DNA of 64,000 nt from Sulfitobacter sp. LCG007. GTDB taxonomy: Bacteria > Pseudomonadota > Alphaproteobacteria > Rhodobacterales > Rhodobacteraceae. Shown in pieces: positions 45,046-54,631 of this stretch. Position numbers and translations under genes: made by a program. Below the pieces are notes generated by a model. That model had not been told where the DNA came from, searched no databases, and saw nothing but the letters and a program-made list of their open reading frames with translations. The DNA lies in the NCBI RefSeq assembly GCF_040801785.1, contig NZ_CP161805.1, positions 806,001-870,000 of the forward strand. The letters are read 5' to 3'. Position 1 is the stretch's first letter. The number at the start of each line of letters is the position of its first letter.

Positions 45046-45485
45046 CCCGTCCGTCCGCCGCTTTCGTCGATGCGCAGCGCGCGCCGGGCGAGCGCGAGGA
45101 ACTGCGCCGTTTCGGCGGCGTCCAGCGCGCCCAGTATTTCAGGCTGGAACGCCGCGACCAGCGGGCGGGCCCTTGCCAGCACGGCCTGCCCGTTGTCGCT
45201 GAGCGAGAGTTCGCGGGCCCTGCGGTCGCGTCTGCTGACCTTGCGCAGCACCAGTCCCTTTGTCTCGAGACGGTCGATCACGCCCCCGATGGTTGCCCGG
45301 TCGTAGCCGATCCGCTCGGCCACGGTCGCCTGGTCTATCCCGGGATCGTCGTGGATGGCGCCCATTGCCGCGAACTGGACTGGTGTCAGGTCCAGCCCCG
45401 CCTCGCGTGCGCGGCCGGTGAACACCTGCACCGATGTCTGGTGCAGCCGCCGGATCAGGTGCCCGGGCATGGTCGTCAAGTCCAT
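45042..45485 (-). CDS. MarR-family regulator divergent from flavin monooxygenase
   Basis: This 147-aa protein has a winged helix in IDQATVAERIGYDRATIGGV and a wing with SRRDRRARELSLS. ATG 45485 begins MDLTTMPGHL. It is divergent from the MobA-like monooxygenase across a strikingly AT-rich 135-bp promoter region, the arrangement of a ligand-released repressor. The ligand is probably a hydroxybenzoate or phenol. Confidence 0.9.
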   Translation of the reverse strand: MDLTTMPGHLIRRLHQTSVQVFTGRAREAGLDLTPVQFAAMGAIHDDPGIDQATVAERIGYDRATIGGVIDRLETKGLVLRKVSRRDRRARELSLSDNGQAVLARARPLVAAFQPEILGALDAAETAQFLALARRALRIDESGGRTG

Positions 45486-45620
45486 CTCTTCGCTTCCGCA
45501 TGTAAGTTTTATAAATAACAATAATTTACAGAGTTTGAGATGTACACTTATTTTTATTGACGCCATATTGTATGTACAGATACCAATAGATGTGCCGAAT
45601 CCAGCGTGAAGGGTCAGCCC
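45486..45620. promoter_or_regulatory. AT-rich divergent promoter with paired TGTACA boxes
   Basis: The region is far richer in A and T than its surroundings. Two TGTACA boxes (45541-45546 and 45573-45578) lie 32 bp apart, about three helical turns. The second is embedded in GTATGTACAGATAC, whose outer GTAT/ATAC are inverted. A -35-like TTGACG sits at 45557-45562. These are candidate MarR operators. Confidence 0.45.
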
Positions 45621-47537
45621 GTGCAATTCTTTCTCGACGGCTTTCATCCCGGGGATCCCGATCGCAAGCCGGCGGCGCCCGCGTGGCGGGACCCCGGCGG
45701 GGCGCTGCCCGAGACGGTCGATGTGCTGATCGCGGGCTGCGGGCCGGCCGGGCTCTGCCTTGCCGCGCAGTTGGCGGGCGCGCCCGGAATCCGCACGATG
45801 GTTGTCGATCGCAAGCTTGGCCCGATGGAGAAAGGACAGGCGGACGGGGTCAATGTGCGCTCGATGGAGATGTTCCAGGCCTTCGGATTCGCCGAGAAGG
45901 TCAAACGCGAAGCCATCTGGATCAACGAGACGACGTTCTGGGCCCCGGATCCGCAACGCCCCGGAAACATAAGGCGGGTCGGACGGGTGCAGGATGTGGA
46001 GGACGGGCTGAGCGAGATGCCCCATGTCCTGCTCAACCAAGCGCGAGTGCATGACATGTTCCTCGATGTCATGCGCAATGCGCCGTCGCGGCTGACGCCC
46101 GACTACGGGCTGATGGCCACGGATCTGACGGTGGATGCGGCCGCGCGCGACTTTCCCGTGGCGGTCACGCTCGAGCGGACGGATCCCGCGCGCTCGGGGC
46201 AGCGTGAGACGGTACGCGCACGCTATGTGGTCGGCTGCGACGGGGCGCGCAGCAAGGTGCGCCGGGCGATCGGCGGCAGGCTGCACGGCGACGCGGCGCA
46301 TCAGGCATGGGGCGTGATGGACATGCTCGCCGTCACCGATTTTCCCGACAGCCGCATGAAGGCCATCGTTCGCTCCGAAACGGGAGGCTCGATGCTGGTG
46401 CTGCCGCGCGAGGGCGGCTACCTGCTGCGGCTCTACGTCGAACTCGACAAGCTGCGCCCGGACGAACGCGTGAGCGAACGAGGTCTCGGCCCCGAGGATA
46501 TCGTGGCGAGGGCCAACGCGATCCTGCATCCCTACAGCCTCGACGTGAAGGAGGTCGTCTGGTGGTCGATCTACGAGATCGGGCACCGGCTGACGGACAA
46601 GTTCGACGACGTGCCCGAAGACGAGGTGATGGCCCGCACCCCGCGTGTCTTCACCGCGGGTGACGCCTGCCACACGCATAGCCCGAAGGCGGGGCAGGGG
46701 ATGAACGTGTCGATGGGCGATACGTTCAACCTCGGCTGGAAGCTGATTTCCGTCCTCGCGGGACGCTCCGACCCCGCCCTGCTGCACAGCTATTCCGCCG
46801 AACGCCGCGCTGCGGCCAAAGGGCTCGTGGAGTTCGATCACCGCTGGTCGCGGGTGGTCGGCGGCGCGGATGATACGAGCAACGATAGCGAGATGCCGCG
46901 GTTTCAGCGCGAGTTCATCGCCAATGGACGCTTCACCGCCGGGCTGACCATCCGCTACGAACCATCGACCCTTACCGGCGACGGGCAATGGCAGGCGCTC
47001 GCGCCCGGCTTCGAAATCGGAATGCGGTTCCATTCGGCCCCGGTCAACCGGCTTGCCGACGCCAAGCCGATGGAGCTGGGCCATGCCATTGAAGCCGACG
47101 CACGCTGGCGGGTCTTCGTCTTTGCGGGGTCGGACGATCGCGGGCAGGAAAGGGCGGAAGTCGCGCGCCTTTGCGGCTTTCTGCAAGACGATCCCGCGTC
47201 GCCCCTGTTGCGCCACACGCGCAAGGGCGAGGATCCGGATGCCGTCATCGACCTGCGCGCGGTTTTCCAGCAGCAGTTCCGTGCGCTCGAGCATGTCCTC
47301 ATGCCCGACCTGCTGCGTCCCGCCAAGGGCCGATACGGCCTGCGGGATGCCGAAAAGGTATTCTGCGCCGATGGCCGGCCGGATCGCGATATATTCGCGC
47401 TGCGCGGCATCGACCGCGCGCGCGGCTGCATGGTCGTGGTCCGGCCCGACCAGCATGTCGCCACGGTCTTGCCGGTGGACGCACATGAGACCCTTGCCGC
47501 GTTCTTCGGCGCCATTCTCCTTCCGGTCGGTGACTGA
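45621..47537 (+). CDS. FAD-dependent aromatic monooxygenase (3-hydroxybenzoate 4-monooxygenase/phenol hydroxylase-like)
   Basis: This 638-aa class-A flavoprotein has the FAD motif LIAGCGPAGLCLAAQL, the DG motif (VVGCDGARSKVRRAIGG) and the ribityl-binding GD motif (GDACHTHSPKAGQGMN). A C-terminal thioredoxin-like domain is typical of the MobA/phenol hydroxylase group. The start is placed at GTG 45621 because GAAGGG lies 7 bases upstream and the product then begins QFFLDGFHPGDP as in the family. The frame is also open from GTG 45606. It probably hydroxylates 3-hydroxybenzoate to protocatechuate. Confidence 0.87.
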   Translation: MQFFLDGFHPGDPDRKPAAPAWRDPGGALPETVDVLIAGCGPAGLCLAAQLAGAPGIRTMVVDRKLGPMEKGQADGVNVRSMEMFQAFGFAEKVKREAIWINETTFWAPDPQRPGNIRRVGRVQDVEDGLSEMPHVLLNQARVHDMFLDVMRNAPSRLTPDYGLMATDLTVDAAARDFPVAVTLERTDPARSGQRETVRARYVVGCDGARSKVRRAIGGRLHGDAAHQAWGVMDMLAVTDFPDSRMKAIVRSETGGSMLVLPREGGYLLRLYVELDKLRPDERVSERGLGPEDIVARANAILHPYSLDVKEVVWWSIYEIGHRLTDKFDDVPEDEVMARTPRVFTAGDACHTHSPKAGQGMNVSMGDTFNLGWKLISVLAGRSDPALLHSYSAERRAAAKGLVEFDHRWSRVVGGADDTSNDSEMPRFQREFIANGRFTAGLTIRYEPSTLTGDGQWQALAPGFEIGMRFHSAPVNRLADAKPMELGHAIEADARWRVFVFAGSDDRGQERAEVARLCGFLQDDPASPLLRHTRKGEDPDAVIDLRAVFQQQFRALEHVLMPDLLRPAKGRYGLRDAEKVFCADGRPDRDIFALRGIDRARGCMVVVRPDQHVATVLPVDAHETLAAFFGAILLPVGD

Positions 47538-47640
47538 GACCGAGAAGGGGGTATCGCCTCAGGATACTGTGTGTTGGCCGTTAACGGCTTGCCTACGCAT
47601 CCGCGGCATCTTGCAGGTAGTCAGGCCCTCAGCGAAGGAA

Positions 47641-47868
47641 ACCGCGAGGGCAAGGCTGAAGATCTTCGAGATGCTCTGGATCGGGCACGGCAGGTTGGCA
47701 TCTCCGGACGTCACGATCTCGCCTTATATGGGGGCGATTGCCAGTCCGAAGCGGTTCGGATCCGCATCGGCAAGCTCGGGGATGCAGGTGCGCAACCTTC
47801 CCCCGATCCTCCTCTCGGGCAGGACGTGCCACGATCCCGTCGGCGACGGACTGAAGATCCGGTGTCAT
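47641..47868 (-). pseudogene. glsA: Decayed N-terminal fragment of glutaminase
   Basis: Read on the minus strand, ATG 47868 begins a frame with LQSVADGIV and ends the matching part at DRGKVA. After a +1 shift it continues CIPELADADPNRFGLAIAPI, then a TAA stop, then GEIVTSGDANLPCPIQSISK and IFSLALAV. In order, these match the glutaminase N-terminus (bacterial GlsA/YneH: VADYIPALA..., GDA...FSIQSISKV). The gene has one frameshift, one internal stop and has lost its C-terminal two thirds or more. The match is from memory of the family, but the SIQSISK serine motif is specific. Confidence 0.75.
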
Positions 47869-47948
47869 CTCGCGCTCCTCCCGCCTCGCGGTCGTGGCAC
47901 CTGCATCGCATGTCCCGTGCCGCGTGGCGCCCGGATGTGACGGTCCGC

Positions 47949-48446
47949 TCAGGCCATCTGGCCGAGCTGGCCACGCAGATCGTCGAGCGTCTTGTGCTCG
48001 GCTTCGGAGATCGGCACCCCGCCGAAGCCAAGAAACCCGCCCTCTTTGGCCGCTTCGGCGGTCTTCGTCGCGACCGCCATGAGAAAGGCGCGGAATTCTG
48101 CCGCATGCTCGGGAGCGACCCGGTCCACGATGCCCGCGATCTCGCCCAGCCGCTTCACGGCGGCTTCGGATGCCTCGAGCGGCTTCTTGCCCTTGATCAG
48201 CGCCTTCACCCCGCCCATCGCGGAGGTCCGCCCCTCCGATCCTGCATAGCCGTCGGCGACCTCTTTCGCCAGCGCTCCCTCGGCGCCCTCCTTCGCGGAT
48301 CGGAGCGTGGCCGCGATGGCAGCGCTTTCCTGGACCGTGCCGATCAAGCCGCTTGGGTCCGCGGCGGTAACGGCAAACCCGGCCATCATCGGGCCCTGAA
48401 GAACGGCCTCCCAGTCTTCGGCCGGGAATTTCTCTTTCAACGTCAT
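47949..48446 (-). CDS. Conserved-looking hypothetical protein
   Basis: This 165-aa soluble protein has no signal peptide or membrane helix. It is mostly helical, Ala/Gly/Glu-rich, with a central Gly/Lys segment (SAMGGVKALIKGKK) and a C-terminal GFLGFGGVPISEAEHKTLDD. ATG 48446 has GGGAGATGAG upstream, which supports it as a real gene. I do not recognise a family. It lies just beyond the glutaminase remnant on the same strand. Confidence 0.75.
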   Translation of the reverse strand: MTLKEKFPAEDWEAVLQGPMMAGFAVTAADPSGLIGTVQESAAIAATLRSAKEGAEGALAKEVADGYAGSEGRTSAMGGVKALIKGKKPLEASEAAVKRLGEIAGIVDRVAPEHAAEFRAFLMAVATKTAEAAKEGGFLGFGGVPISEAEHKTLDDLRGQLGQMA

Positions 48447-48750
48447 GTGCTCATCTCCCTTGGTCAGCGAAGCGCTTCCGCCGGGCCGGCGCGATCGCGC
48501 ACCGGCGGCGGCTTCGCGCGGCCACTCTAGCATGCATCCACGCGACGGCCGTCCACGTTCTTCGACCGCAGCCGAACAGCGGATGAACCGCAAGGCGGGA
48601 CGAAACCGGGGCGGTGCTGCTGGTATGTCAGCGCCCGGCGGCCCCTGTCCGGCCGGCGCCGTGACGAAGCGGGTCCGCGCGAACCGCCAGGCTCGCGCCG
48701 GTCTCAAAGTCGTGATTGCCGCGCGGGAATTCCTCGGCTATCGCTTGGCC
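48447..48750. other. Intergenic region without a supported gene
   Basis: About 300 bp lie between the divergent hypothetical gene and the CPxC-protein gene. I see only GC-rich sequence with a local inverted repeat around 48481-48520 (GCCGGGCCGGCGCGATCG...CACCGGCGGC type) and no operator I can name. Confidence 0.4.
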
Positions 48751-49116
48751 ATGACATTGGTTAAAGGCGATTTCAGGAGACATCTCGTCTCGGCGCTCTG
48801 CGCGCTGATGCTCGTCCTCGTATCGGCGTCCCACCGGCCCCTGCAGGCCGCGCACACCGACCCCGAAATCGCCGCATTTCTCGCCTCCGGCGGTTCGCTT
48901 GCCGATCTTTGCGGCGGATCGCACGATGGCGGCTCCGGGGTCGAATGCCCGGCCTGCGTCCTGTCGAAGGCACTGGTCGAGCTTCCCACGGTCGATGAGG
49001 GTGCGGACCGCCTGACATGGGTGCGCGTAACCCGGGTCATCCCTCCGGTCATCTGGCGCGCGTCGCATCTGCCCCAGGCCCCGCCCGCCCGCGGCCCGCC
49101 ATCCGCCACAGTCTGA
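48751..49116 (+). CDS. Small exported CPxC protein of the copper cluster (DUF2946-like)
   Basis: This 121-aa protein has an N-terminal signal-like helix (HLVSALCALMLVLVSASH), then ADLCGG, a His/Gly stretch and CPACVLSKAL. A Cys-x-x-Cys-type pair after a signal peptide, beside YcnI and CopC-CopD genes, resembles DUF2946 proteins linked to copper handling. The family assignment is tentative. ATG 48751 was chosen because the signal begins there. Confidence 0.65.
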   Translation: MTLVKGDFRRHLVSALCALMLVLVSASHRPLQAAHTDPEIAAFLASGGSLADLCGGSHDGGSGVECPACVLSKALVELPTVDEGADRLTWVRVTRVIPPVIWRASHLPQAPPARGPPSATV

Positions 49117-49347
49117 TCATCCCCTGATCCGCGCGCCTCGCGGCGTCGAGCGTCTGCCTGTCCGGACGCAGAAATCCCGATAACGGATCAGGATGCGCTA
49201 CGCCTGCGACCGAAGGAGGCGCGCCGGCGATCTGCCCGGTGTCTACCGGAGTGTCGCGGCGAGAACTCTGCCCTGGCCCGAGTGGCTTTGGACCTTGGGC
49301 GGACAGGACATTGCCCTAGCCAACGAATGAAACATGGAAAGACGATC

Positions 49348-49881
49348 ATGAAACGTATTGTGAAAACCACCGCCCTGGCCCTGATGTTGCCGCTCGCGAC
49401 GGCATCGGGCGCCCTGGCGCATGCCACCTACGCGGAAAAGGAAGTGGCGCAGGGCGGGAGCGCGAAGTTCACCCTGCGGGTGCCCCACGGCTGCAGCGGC
49501 GAGGCGACCCTGCGCGTCCGCATCCAGATGCCCGAGGGCCTTGTTCGCGCCCAGCCAATGGTCAAGGCGGGCTGGACGCTCGAGACCGTGACCGGTGCCT
49601 ATGAGAACAGCTACGACTATTACGGCACGGCAGTGACCGAGGGCGTGCGCGAGATCATCTGGTCTGGCGAACTGCCGGACGCCTATTACGACGAGTTCGC
49701 GTTCCGGGCCTTCGTCGCCCCCACGGTCCCCGCCGGCAAGATGCTTTACATACCGGCGATTCAGGAATGCGCGAACGGCGTCGCCCGCTGGATCGAGATC
49801 CCGGCCGAAGGCGAGGATCCGCATGAGCTTGAAGATCCGGCATCGGGTGTCATGGTCACTCCCGCCGGCGCCGGCCACTGA
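49348..49881 (+). CDS. ycnI: YcnI-family (DUF1775) periplasmic copper-binding protein
   Basis: This 177-aa protein has a signal peptide that would be cleaved after GALA to leave His25 as the first mature residue (HATYAEKEV). An N-terminal His is the copper ligand in the YcnI mono-histidine brace, and a candidate partner Trp is in GVARWIEIP. The family acts as a periplasmic copper chaperone. ATG 49348 is used, while 49327 is an in-frame alternative. It is followed by a hairpin and a CopC-CopD fusion gene. Confidence 0.9.
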   Translation: MKRIVKTTALALMLPLATASGALAHATYAEKEVAQGGSAKFTLRVPHGCSGEATLRVRIQMPEGLVRAQPMVKAGWTLETVTGAYENSYDYYGTAVTEGVREIIWSGELPDAYYDEFAFRAFVAPTVPAGKMLYIPAIQECANGVARWIEIPAEGEDPHELEDPASGVMVTPAGAGH

Positions 49882-49889
49882 CAGCGGAC

Positions 49890-49923
49890 GCGGGCCGCGC
49901 GGATCGGTCTCCGCGCGGCCCGC
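49890..49923 (+). repeat. Perfect 14-bp hairpin between ycnI and copCD
   Basis: GCGGGCCGCGCGGA pairs perfectly with TCCGCGCGGCCCGC across the loop TCGGTC. No T tract follows. It is the most stable-looking hairpin in the window and separates a periplasmic-protein gene from a membrane-protein gene. Confidence 0.75.
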
Positions 49924-49941
49924 ACCTCGGGATCACAGCGC

Positions 49942-51516
49942 ATGCGCCGGCTTCTCATCCTTCTGGCCTTTCTCCTTCACGCCATTCCGCAAGCGGCGCT
50001 GGCCCATGCGCAATTGCGCGCGTCCGTTCCGGCCGAGGGCGCGGTGGTCGACGCGGTTCCGGACGAGATTGCGCTGCTGTTCAGCGAACCGGTCTCTCCG
50101 CTGCTGCTCAACTGGATCACGCCGGACGGCACTCCGATCGAGGTCGCGGGTGAGGCCGAGAACGACCGTGTCGTCGTCGCGGCGCCCAAGGCAGCCGGGG
50201 TGGGCACGCATCTTATGTCCTGGCGCATCGTCTCCGCCGATGGGCATCCTGTCGGGGGAACACTGACATTCCATGTGGGCGTGCCGTCCCATGCCCCGCG
50301 CGGGTCCGCGGCGCAGTCCGAAGCATCGGCCGGGGCCGTCGCGGTTCTGCGCTTCGCCCTGACCGCGGCGCTTGTCCTGTCGGTCGGGGGAGCGGCCTTT
50401 GCCGCCTTTGTGAGCCGGGCGAACACGGGGCCGGCGCAGTCCCGCCTGATGCGGATCGGGGCCTGGATATGCCTGCCTTTCGGGGTGGCGCTGATGGGCG
50501 CGCAGGGCCTAGATCTGCTGGCCCTGCCAGCCCGGTCCATTCTCACCCTGGCGCCCTGGCGGGCAGCCCTGGCGGCGCCGCTCTGCTGGACCGTGATGCT
50601 GTCGCTGGTCGCGGCGGCGCTGAGCCTGCGCGCGCTGAGCGGCACTCCTGGTGCCCCGTCAAGGTCCGCAGCGCTTTGCGCCTGGGGGCTGGCCGCGGCG
50701 TCCTTCGCGCTTTCCGGGCATGCGCCCGTTGCCCCGCCGCGCTGGCTGACCGGTCCCGCCATCGCATTGCATGCCTTCGCGCTGATCTTCTGGATGGGGG
50801 CCCTGCTGCCACTTCTCGCCAATCTCCGCGGCGCCGGGGCAGGGGTCATGCTGCGCCGGTTTTCGGGCCTTGCCATTCCCCTCGCCGCCTTGCTCATCCT
50901 GACGGGCGCGGCGCTGGCCTGGTCCCAGAGCGGGGGAGATTTCGCCGCGCTTGCGGGCTCGGCCTACGGGGCCTTGCTTGGGGTGAAGCTTGCACTGGTG
51001 ACGGTGCTGCTGGCGCTGGCGGGGTTCAACCGCATCGTCCTGACGCCGGCACTGGCAGAGGGCAGGCCGGAAGCGGCAAGATCGCTGCGTCGCACGATCC
51101 GGGCAGAGCTTTTCGTCGGGCTGGCCGTTCTCGCGCTGGCGTCGGGGTTTCGCCTGACACCGCCGCCGCGCACGCTCGCCAATGCATATCCGCCGCTTCA
51201 TGCCCATCTGCATGACGCCCGCGTCGCTGTCGACATGGTGCTGTCCCGGTCCAGCGCCGGAACCGTCGATATTGCGCTCAGACTCCTGCCGGCGGCATCC
51301 GGTGATCTGCGCCCGAAGGGCATGCGCGTCACCTTCAGCATGCCCGAGGCCGGAGTCGAGCCGATCCGCCTCGAGGCAACCGCCGCGGACGATGGCACCT
51401 GGCATGCCGGACCGGCCAGCCTGCCTCTGGCGGGGGACTGGCAGGTGGGGCTGCGCCTGCTCGTCACGGACTTCGACAGCGTGACGCTCGGCACGAAGAT
51501 CACGCTTGATCCGTGA
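49942..51516 (+). CDS. copD: CopC-CopD fusion: periplasmic copper-binding domain plus copper-transport membrane domain
   Basis: This 524-aa protein has a signal peptide ending ALA, then His22 at the mature N-terminus (HAQLRASVPAEGA). The CopC beta-barrel has its second copper His at H102 (SADGHPVGG). From about residue 125 eight or so hydrophobic helices form a CopD (YebZ-like) domain, and a final C-terminal soluble domain (about 420-524) resembles the YebZ/FixH-type tail. It should move copper across the inner membrane or maintain periplasmic copper. It is co-oriented with ycnI. Confidence 0.9.
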   Translation: MRRLLILLAFLLHAIPQAALAHAQLRASVPAEGAVVDAVPDEIALLFSEPVSPLLLNWITPDGTPIEVAGEAENDRVVVAAPKAAGVGTHLMSWRIVSADGHPVGGTLTFHVGVPSHAPRGSAAQSEASAGAVAVLRFALTAALVLSVGGAAFAAFVSRANTGPAQSRLMRIGAWICLPFGVALMGAQGLDLLALPARSILTLAPWRAALAAPLCWTVMLSLVAAALSLRALSGTPGAPSRSAALCAWGLAAASFALSGHAPVAPPRWLTGPAIALHAFALIFWMGALLPLLANLRGAGAGVMLRRFSGLAIPLAALLILTGAALAWSQSGGDFAALAGSAYGALLGVKLALVTVLLALAGFNRIVLTPALAEGRPEAARSLRRTIRAELFVGLAVLALASGFRLTPPPRTLANAYPPLHAHLHDARVAVDMVLSRSSAGTVDIALRLLPAASGDLRPKGMRVTFSMPEAGVEPIRLEATAADDGTWHAGPASLPLAGDWQVGLRLLVTDFDSVTLGTKITLDP

Positions 51517-51559
51517 AGCTGCAGAGCAACTGCGCCTCGGCCGGCCCGGCGGCAATCCG

Positions 51560-52291
51560 TCAGGTCGAGGCGCGCGCCTTGCCGACCACGGGCGCCGCCA
51601 GTTCGTCGGTCTCGCCGAAGGATCTCCAGATGATTGCGCCAAGCGCTGCGCCCGCGATGGGCGCGACCCAGAACAGCCAGAGCTGTCCGATCGCCCAGCC
51701 ACCCTCGGCAAACAGCGCCTGACTGGTGGAGCGCGCCGGATTGACCGAGGTATTGGTGATCGGGATGGAGATGAGGTGGATCAGCGCGAGCGCCAGCCCT
51801 ATCGAGATCGGCGCGAAGCCCACAGGCGCGCGGCCATGTGTGCTTCCGAGGATCACCAGCAGGAAGAACCCTGTTAGGATCGCCTCGGCCAGGAAGGCCG
51901 ACGTCATGTTGTAGCCTGCCGGGGAATGGGCGCCGTAGCCGTTCGCGGCGAATCCGCCGACCGCGAACTCGGGTTGCCCGGAGGCGATGACGTAAAGCGC
52001 AAGCGCCGCGAGAACCGCCCCGAAAAGCTGGGCGGCGATATAGGGCAGAAGACGTGCTGCGGGAAACCGGCCGGCGACGGTGAGCCCGATCGAGACCGCC
52101 GGGTTGAAGTGACCCCCCGAGATGCCTCCGACCGCATAGGCCATGGTCAGCACGGTCAGCCCGAATGCCAGCGAGACGCCGGCGAACCCGATTCCCAGAT
52201 CGGGAAAGGCGGCCGCGAAGAGCGCGCTTCCGCAGCCTCCGAACACCAGCCAGAACGTGCCAAGCGCTTCTGCCGTCAATGACTTTTGCAT
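51560..52291 (-). CDS. aqpZ: Aquaporin Z
   Basis: This 243-aa six-helix water channel has both NPA boxes (GGHFNPAVS and SVNPARS). The water-selective filter residues His (ALIHLISIP) and Arg (NPARS) are in the expected places, so it is a water channel rather than a glycerol facilitator. It is downstream of hemC on the same strand, separated by 129 bp. Confidence 0.95.
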   Translation of the reverse strand: MQKSLTAEALGTFWLVFGGCGSALFAAAFPDLGIGFAGVSLAFGLTVLTMAYAVGGISGGHFNPAVSIGLTVAGRFPAARLLPYIAAQLFGAVLAALALYVIASGQPEFAVGGFAANGYGAHSPAGYNMTSAFLAEAILTGFFLLVILGSTHGRAPVGFAPISIGLALALIHLISIPITNTSVNPARSTSQALFAEGGWAIGQLWLFWVAPIAGAALGAIIWRSFGETDELAAPVVGKARAST

Positions 52292-52420
52292 GGAATCACC
52301 CCGAAAAGAATTGCGTCCGGAAAGAACCTCTATGCGGTACTCTCCGGTTAATTAATGCAACCTTGGGTGTGTGTCTGGCAAGTGCAATATCGGCGAGCTC
52401 CGATGGACCGCGGCTTGACC

Positions 52421-53371
52421 TCAGGCAGGGTGCCAGTCGAAGAACCCGGGCCCCGCGCGATCGAGCAGGTCACGCGCCAGGTCGTCGCCCATTTCCGGGC
52501 CATCGGTGGCTGGTCCGCTGCGCTCGCCCGTGACCACGCGGCTGCCGTCCGGACGCAGCACCTCGCCGCGCAGACGCAGGCTGCTGCCGTCCAGTTCGGC
52601 CAGCCCCGCGATGGGTGTCTCGCAGGACCCGTCCAGCCGCCAGAGGAACGCGCGTTCTGCAGTGACGCGAAGCGCTGTCGGCACGTCGTGGATCGCCGCC
52701 AGAAGCGCCGCTGTATTGCCGTCGCCCGCGCGGCGCTCGACCCCGATCGCCCCCTGCGCGATCGCGGGAAGCATGTCCTCGGGCGCGATGGCATTCGCCG
52801 GAACGTCGGGTATCTCCAGCCGGTTCAGGCCCGCCGCCGCGAGGAAGGTACCGGTCGCGACCCCATCGGCGAGCTTCAAGAGCCTCGTCTGGACGTTGCC
52901 GCGGAATTCCACCACCGACAGGTCCGGGCGGCGGCTGAGCAGCTGCGCCCGGCGGCGCAGGCTCGATGTGCCCACGACGCTGCCGGCGGGCAGTTCGTTA
53001 AGGCTGCGGAAGCTGTGCGACACGAAGACGTCGCGCACGTCCTCGCGCGGCAGGAAGCAGTCGATCACCAGCCCCTCGGGCTGTTCGGTCGGCATGTCCT
53101 TCATCGAATGTACCGCGATATCGATACCGCCATCCAGCAGGCTCGTCTCGATCTCGCGCGTGAAAAGACCCTTTCCGCCAAGATCCTTGAGAGGCCTGTC
53201 CTGGATCCTGTCGCCGGTCACGCTGATGACGACGATCTCGAAGCAGGCGGCTTCGATCCCGTGCGCGGCGGCAAGGCGGTCACGGGTCTCCTCCGCCTGG
53301 GCCAGCGCCAGCGGGGAGCCTCGGGTGCCGATCCTGAGCGGGCGGTCCGGTGTGGGAAGGGGCGATGTCAT
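52421..53371 (-). CDS. hemC: Porphobilinogen deaminase (hydroxymethylbilane synthase)
   Basis: This 316-aa haem-pathway enzyme polymerises four porphobilinogens. Signatures are IGTRGSPLALAQA, the catalytic Asp in HSMKDMPTE and the dipyrromethane-cofactor Cys in DGSCETPIAG. ATG 53371 begins MTSPLPTPDRPLRIGTRGSP; the upstream open frame is leader. It is divergent from hemE, a conserved pairing in Rhodobacterales. Confidence 0.96.
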   Translation of the reverse strand: MTSPLPTPDRPLRIGTRGSPLALAQAEETRDRLAAAHGIEAACFEIVVISVTGDRIQDRPLKDLGGKGLFTREIETSLLDGGIDIAVHSMKDMPTEQPEGLVIDCFLPREDVRDVFVSHSFRSLNELPAGSVVGTSSLRRRAQLLSRRPDLSVVEFRGNVQTRLLKLADGVATGTFLAAAGLNRLEIPDVPANAIAPEDMLPAIAQGAIGVERRAGDGNTAALLAAIHDVPTALRVTAERAFLWRLDGSCETPIAGLAELDGSSLRLRGEVLRPDGSRVVTGERSGPATDGPEMGDDLARDLLDRAGPGFFDWHPA

Positions 53372-53471
53372 GACGATCTGAATACGCGGCGCGGGCTGAC
53401 GAGACAAGGCAATGCCTTGACATCGCGCCCGCGGAACGAAACCAACGTGCAGACCCGAGTGAGGAATCCCG

Positions 53472-54500
53472 ATGACCAAGACCCTGTTGCGAGCGCTGGC
53501 CGGAGAGGTCCTGCCCGTCCCGCCGATCTGGATGATGCGCCAGGCGGGCCGCTACCTTCCGGAATACCGCGCCACGCGCGCGAAGGCGGGGGATTTCCTG
53601 TCGCTCTGCTACAACCCCGAGCTTGCCGCCGAAGTGACGCTGCAACCGATCCGGCGCTACGGCTTCGACGCGGCCATTCTCTTTGCGGACATCCTGCTGG
53701 TGCCACAGGCGCTCGGGGCCGACCTCTGGTTCGTCACGGGCGAGGGCCCGCGTCTGTCCACCGTCACTTCCGCCGCGGATTTCGAGGCCCTGCGACCGGC
53801 GAGCGATGTCCACGAGACGCTCGCGCCCATCTACGAGACGCTGCGCATCCTCACCGGGGCCTTGCCGCGCGAGACCGCGCTGATCGGATTCGCCGGGGCG
53901 CCCTGGACCGTCGCCACCTACATGATCGCGGGGCGCGGAACGCCGGACCAGGCGCCTGCCCATGCGCTGAAGGACGAGAACCGCCCGGTCTTCGACGCGC
54001 TGATGGCGCGCATCACGGAAGCCACGATCGAATATCTCTCGGCGCAGATCGAGGCGGGGGCCGAAGTCGTCAAGATATTCGACAGCTGGGCCGGATCGCT
54101 CAAGGGCGCCGATTTCGAGACATATGCGGTCGACCCTGCGCGCGCGATCACCGCGGCCCTCAAGGAACGCCACCCGGGTATTCCCGTGATCGGCTTTCCG
54201 CGCGAGGCGGGCGAAGCCTATGTCGGCTTTGCGCGTGCGACAGGCGTCGACTGCGTCGCGCTCGACAATTCGGTGGATGCGGACTGGGCGGCGGCGCATG
54301 TCCAGTCAAGTGGCTGCGTGCAGGGCAACCTCGCGCCGACGCATCTTGTGACGGGCGGCGATGCCCTCACCGACGAGACCCAGCGCATCGTCAGGGCCTT
54401 CTCCGGCGGGCCGCATATCTTCAACCTCGGCCACGGCATCACCCCCGACGCGGACCCCGACAACGTCGCCCGGATGATCGACGCGGTCAGAGGCGCCTGA
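53472..54500 (+). CDS. hemE: Uroporphyrinogen decarboxylase
   Basis: This 342-aa enzyme decarboxylates uroporphyrinogen III to coproporphyrinogen III. Signatures are [16 protein letters not shown] near the N-terminus and [15 protein letters not shown]. It is divergent from hemC with a 100-bp shared promoter region, and is followed by tRNA-Met. Confidence 0.97.
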   Translation: MTKTLLRALAGEVLPVPPIWMMRQAGRYLPEYRATRAKAGDFLSLCYNPELAAEVTLQPIRRYGFDAAILFADILLVPQALGADLWFVTGEGPRLSTVTSAADFEALRPASDVHETLAPIYETLRILTGALPRETALIGFAGAPWTVATYMIAGRGTPDQAPAHALKDENRPVFDALMARITEATIEYLSAQIEAGAEVVKIFDSWAGSLKGADFETYAVDPARAITAALKERHPGIPVIGFPREAGEAYVGFARATGVDCVALDNSVDADWAAAHVQSSGCVQGNLAPTHLVTGGDALTDETQRIVRAFSGGPHIFNLGHGITPDADPDNVARMIDAVRGA

Positions 54501-54554
54501 GGGGCGATTCATGCCTTGACGGCACGAACCGCCTGTCATAGTCGGAGCGCCCAT

Positions 54555-54631
<77 letters not shown>

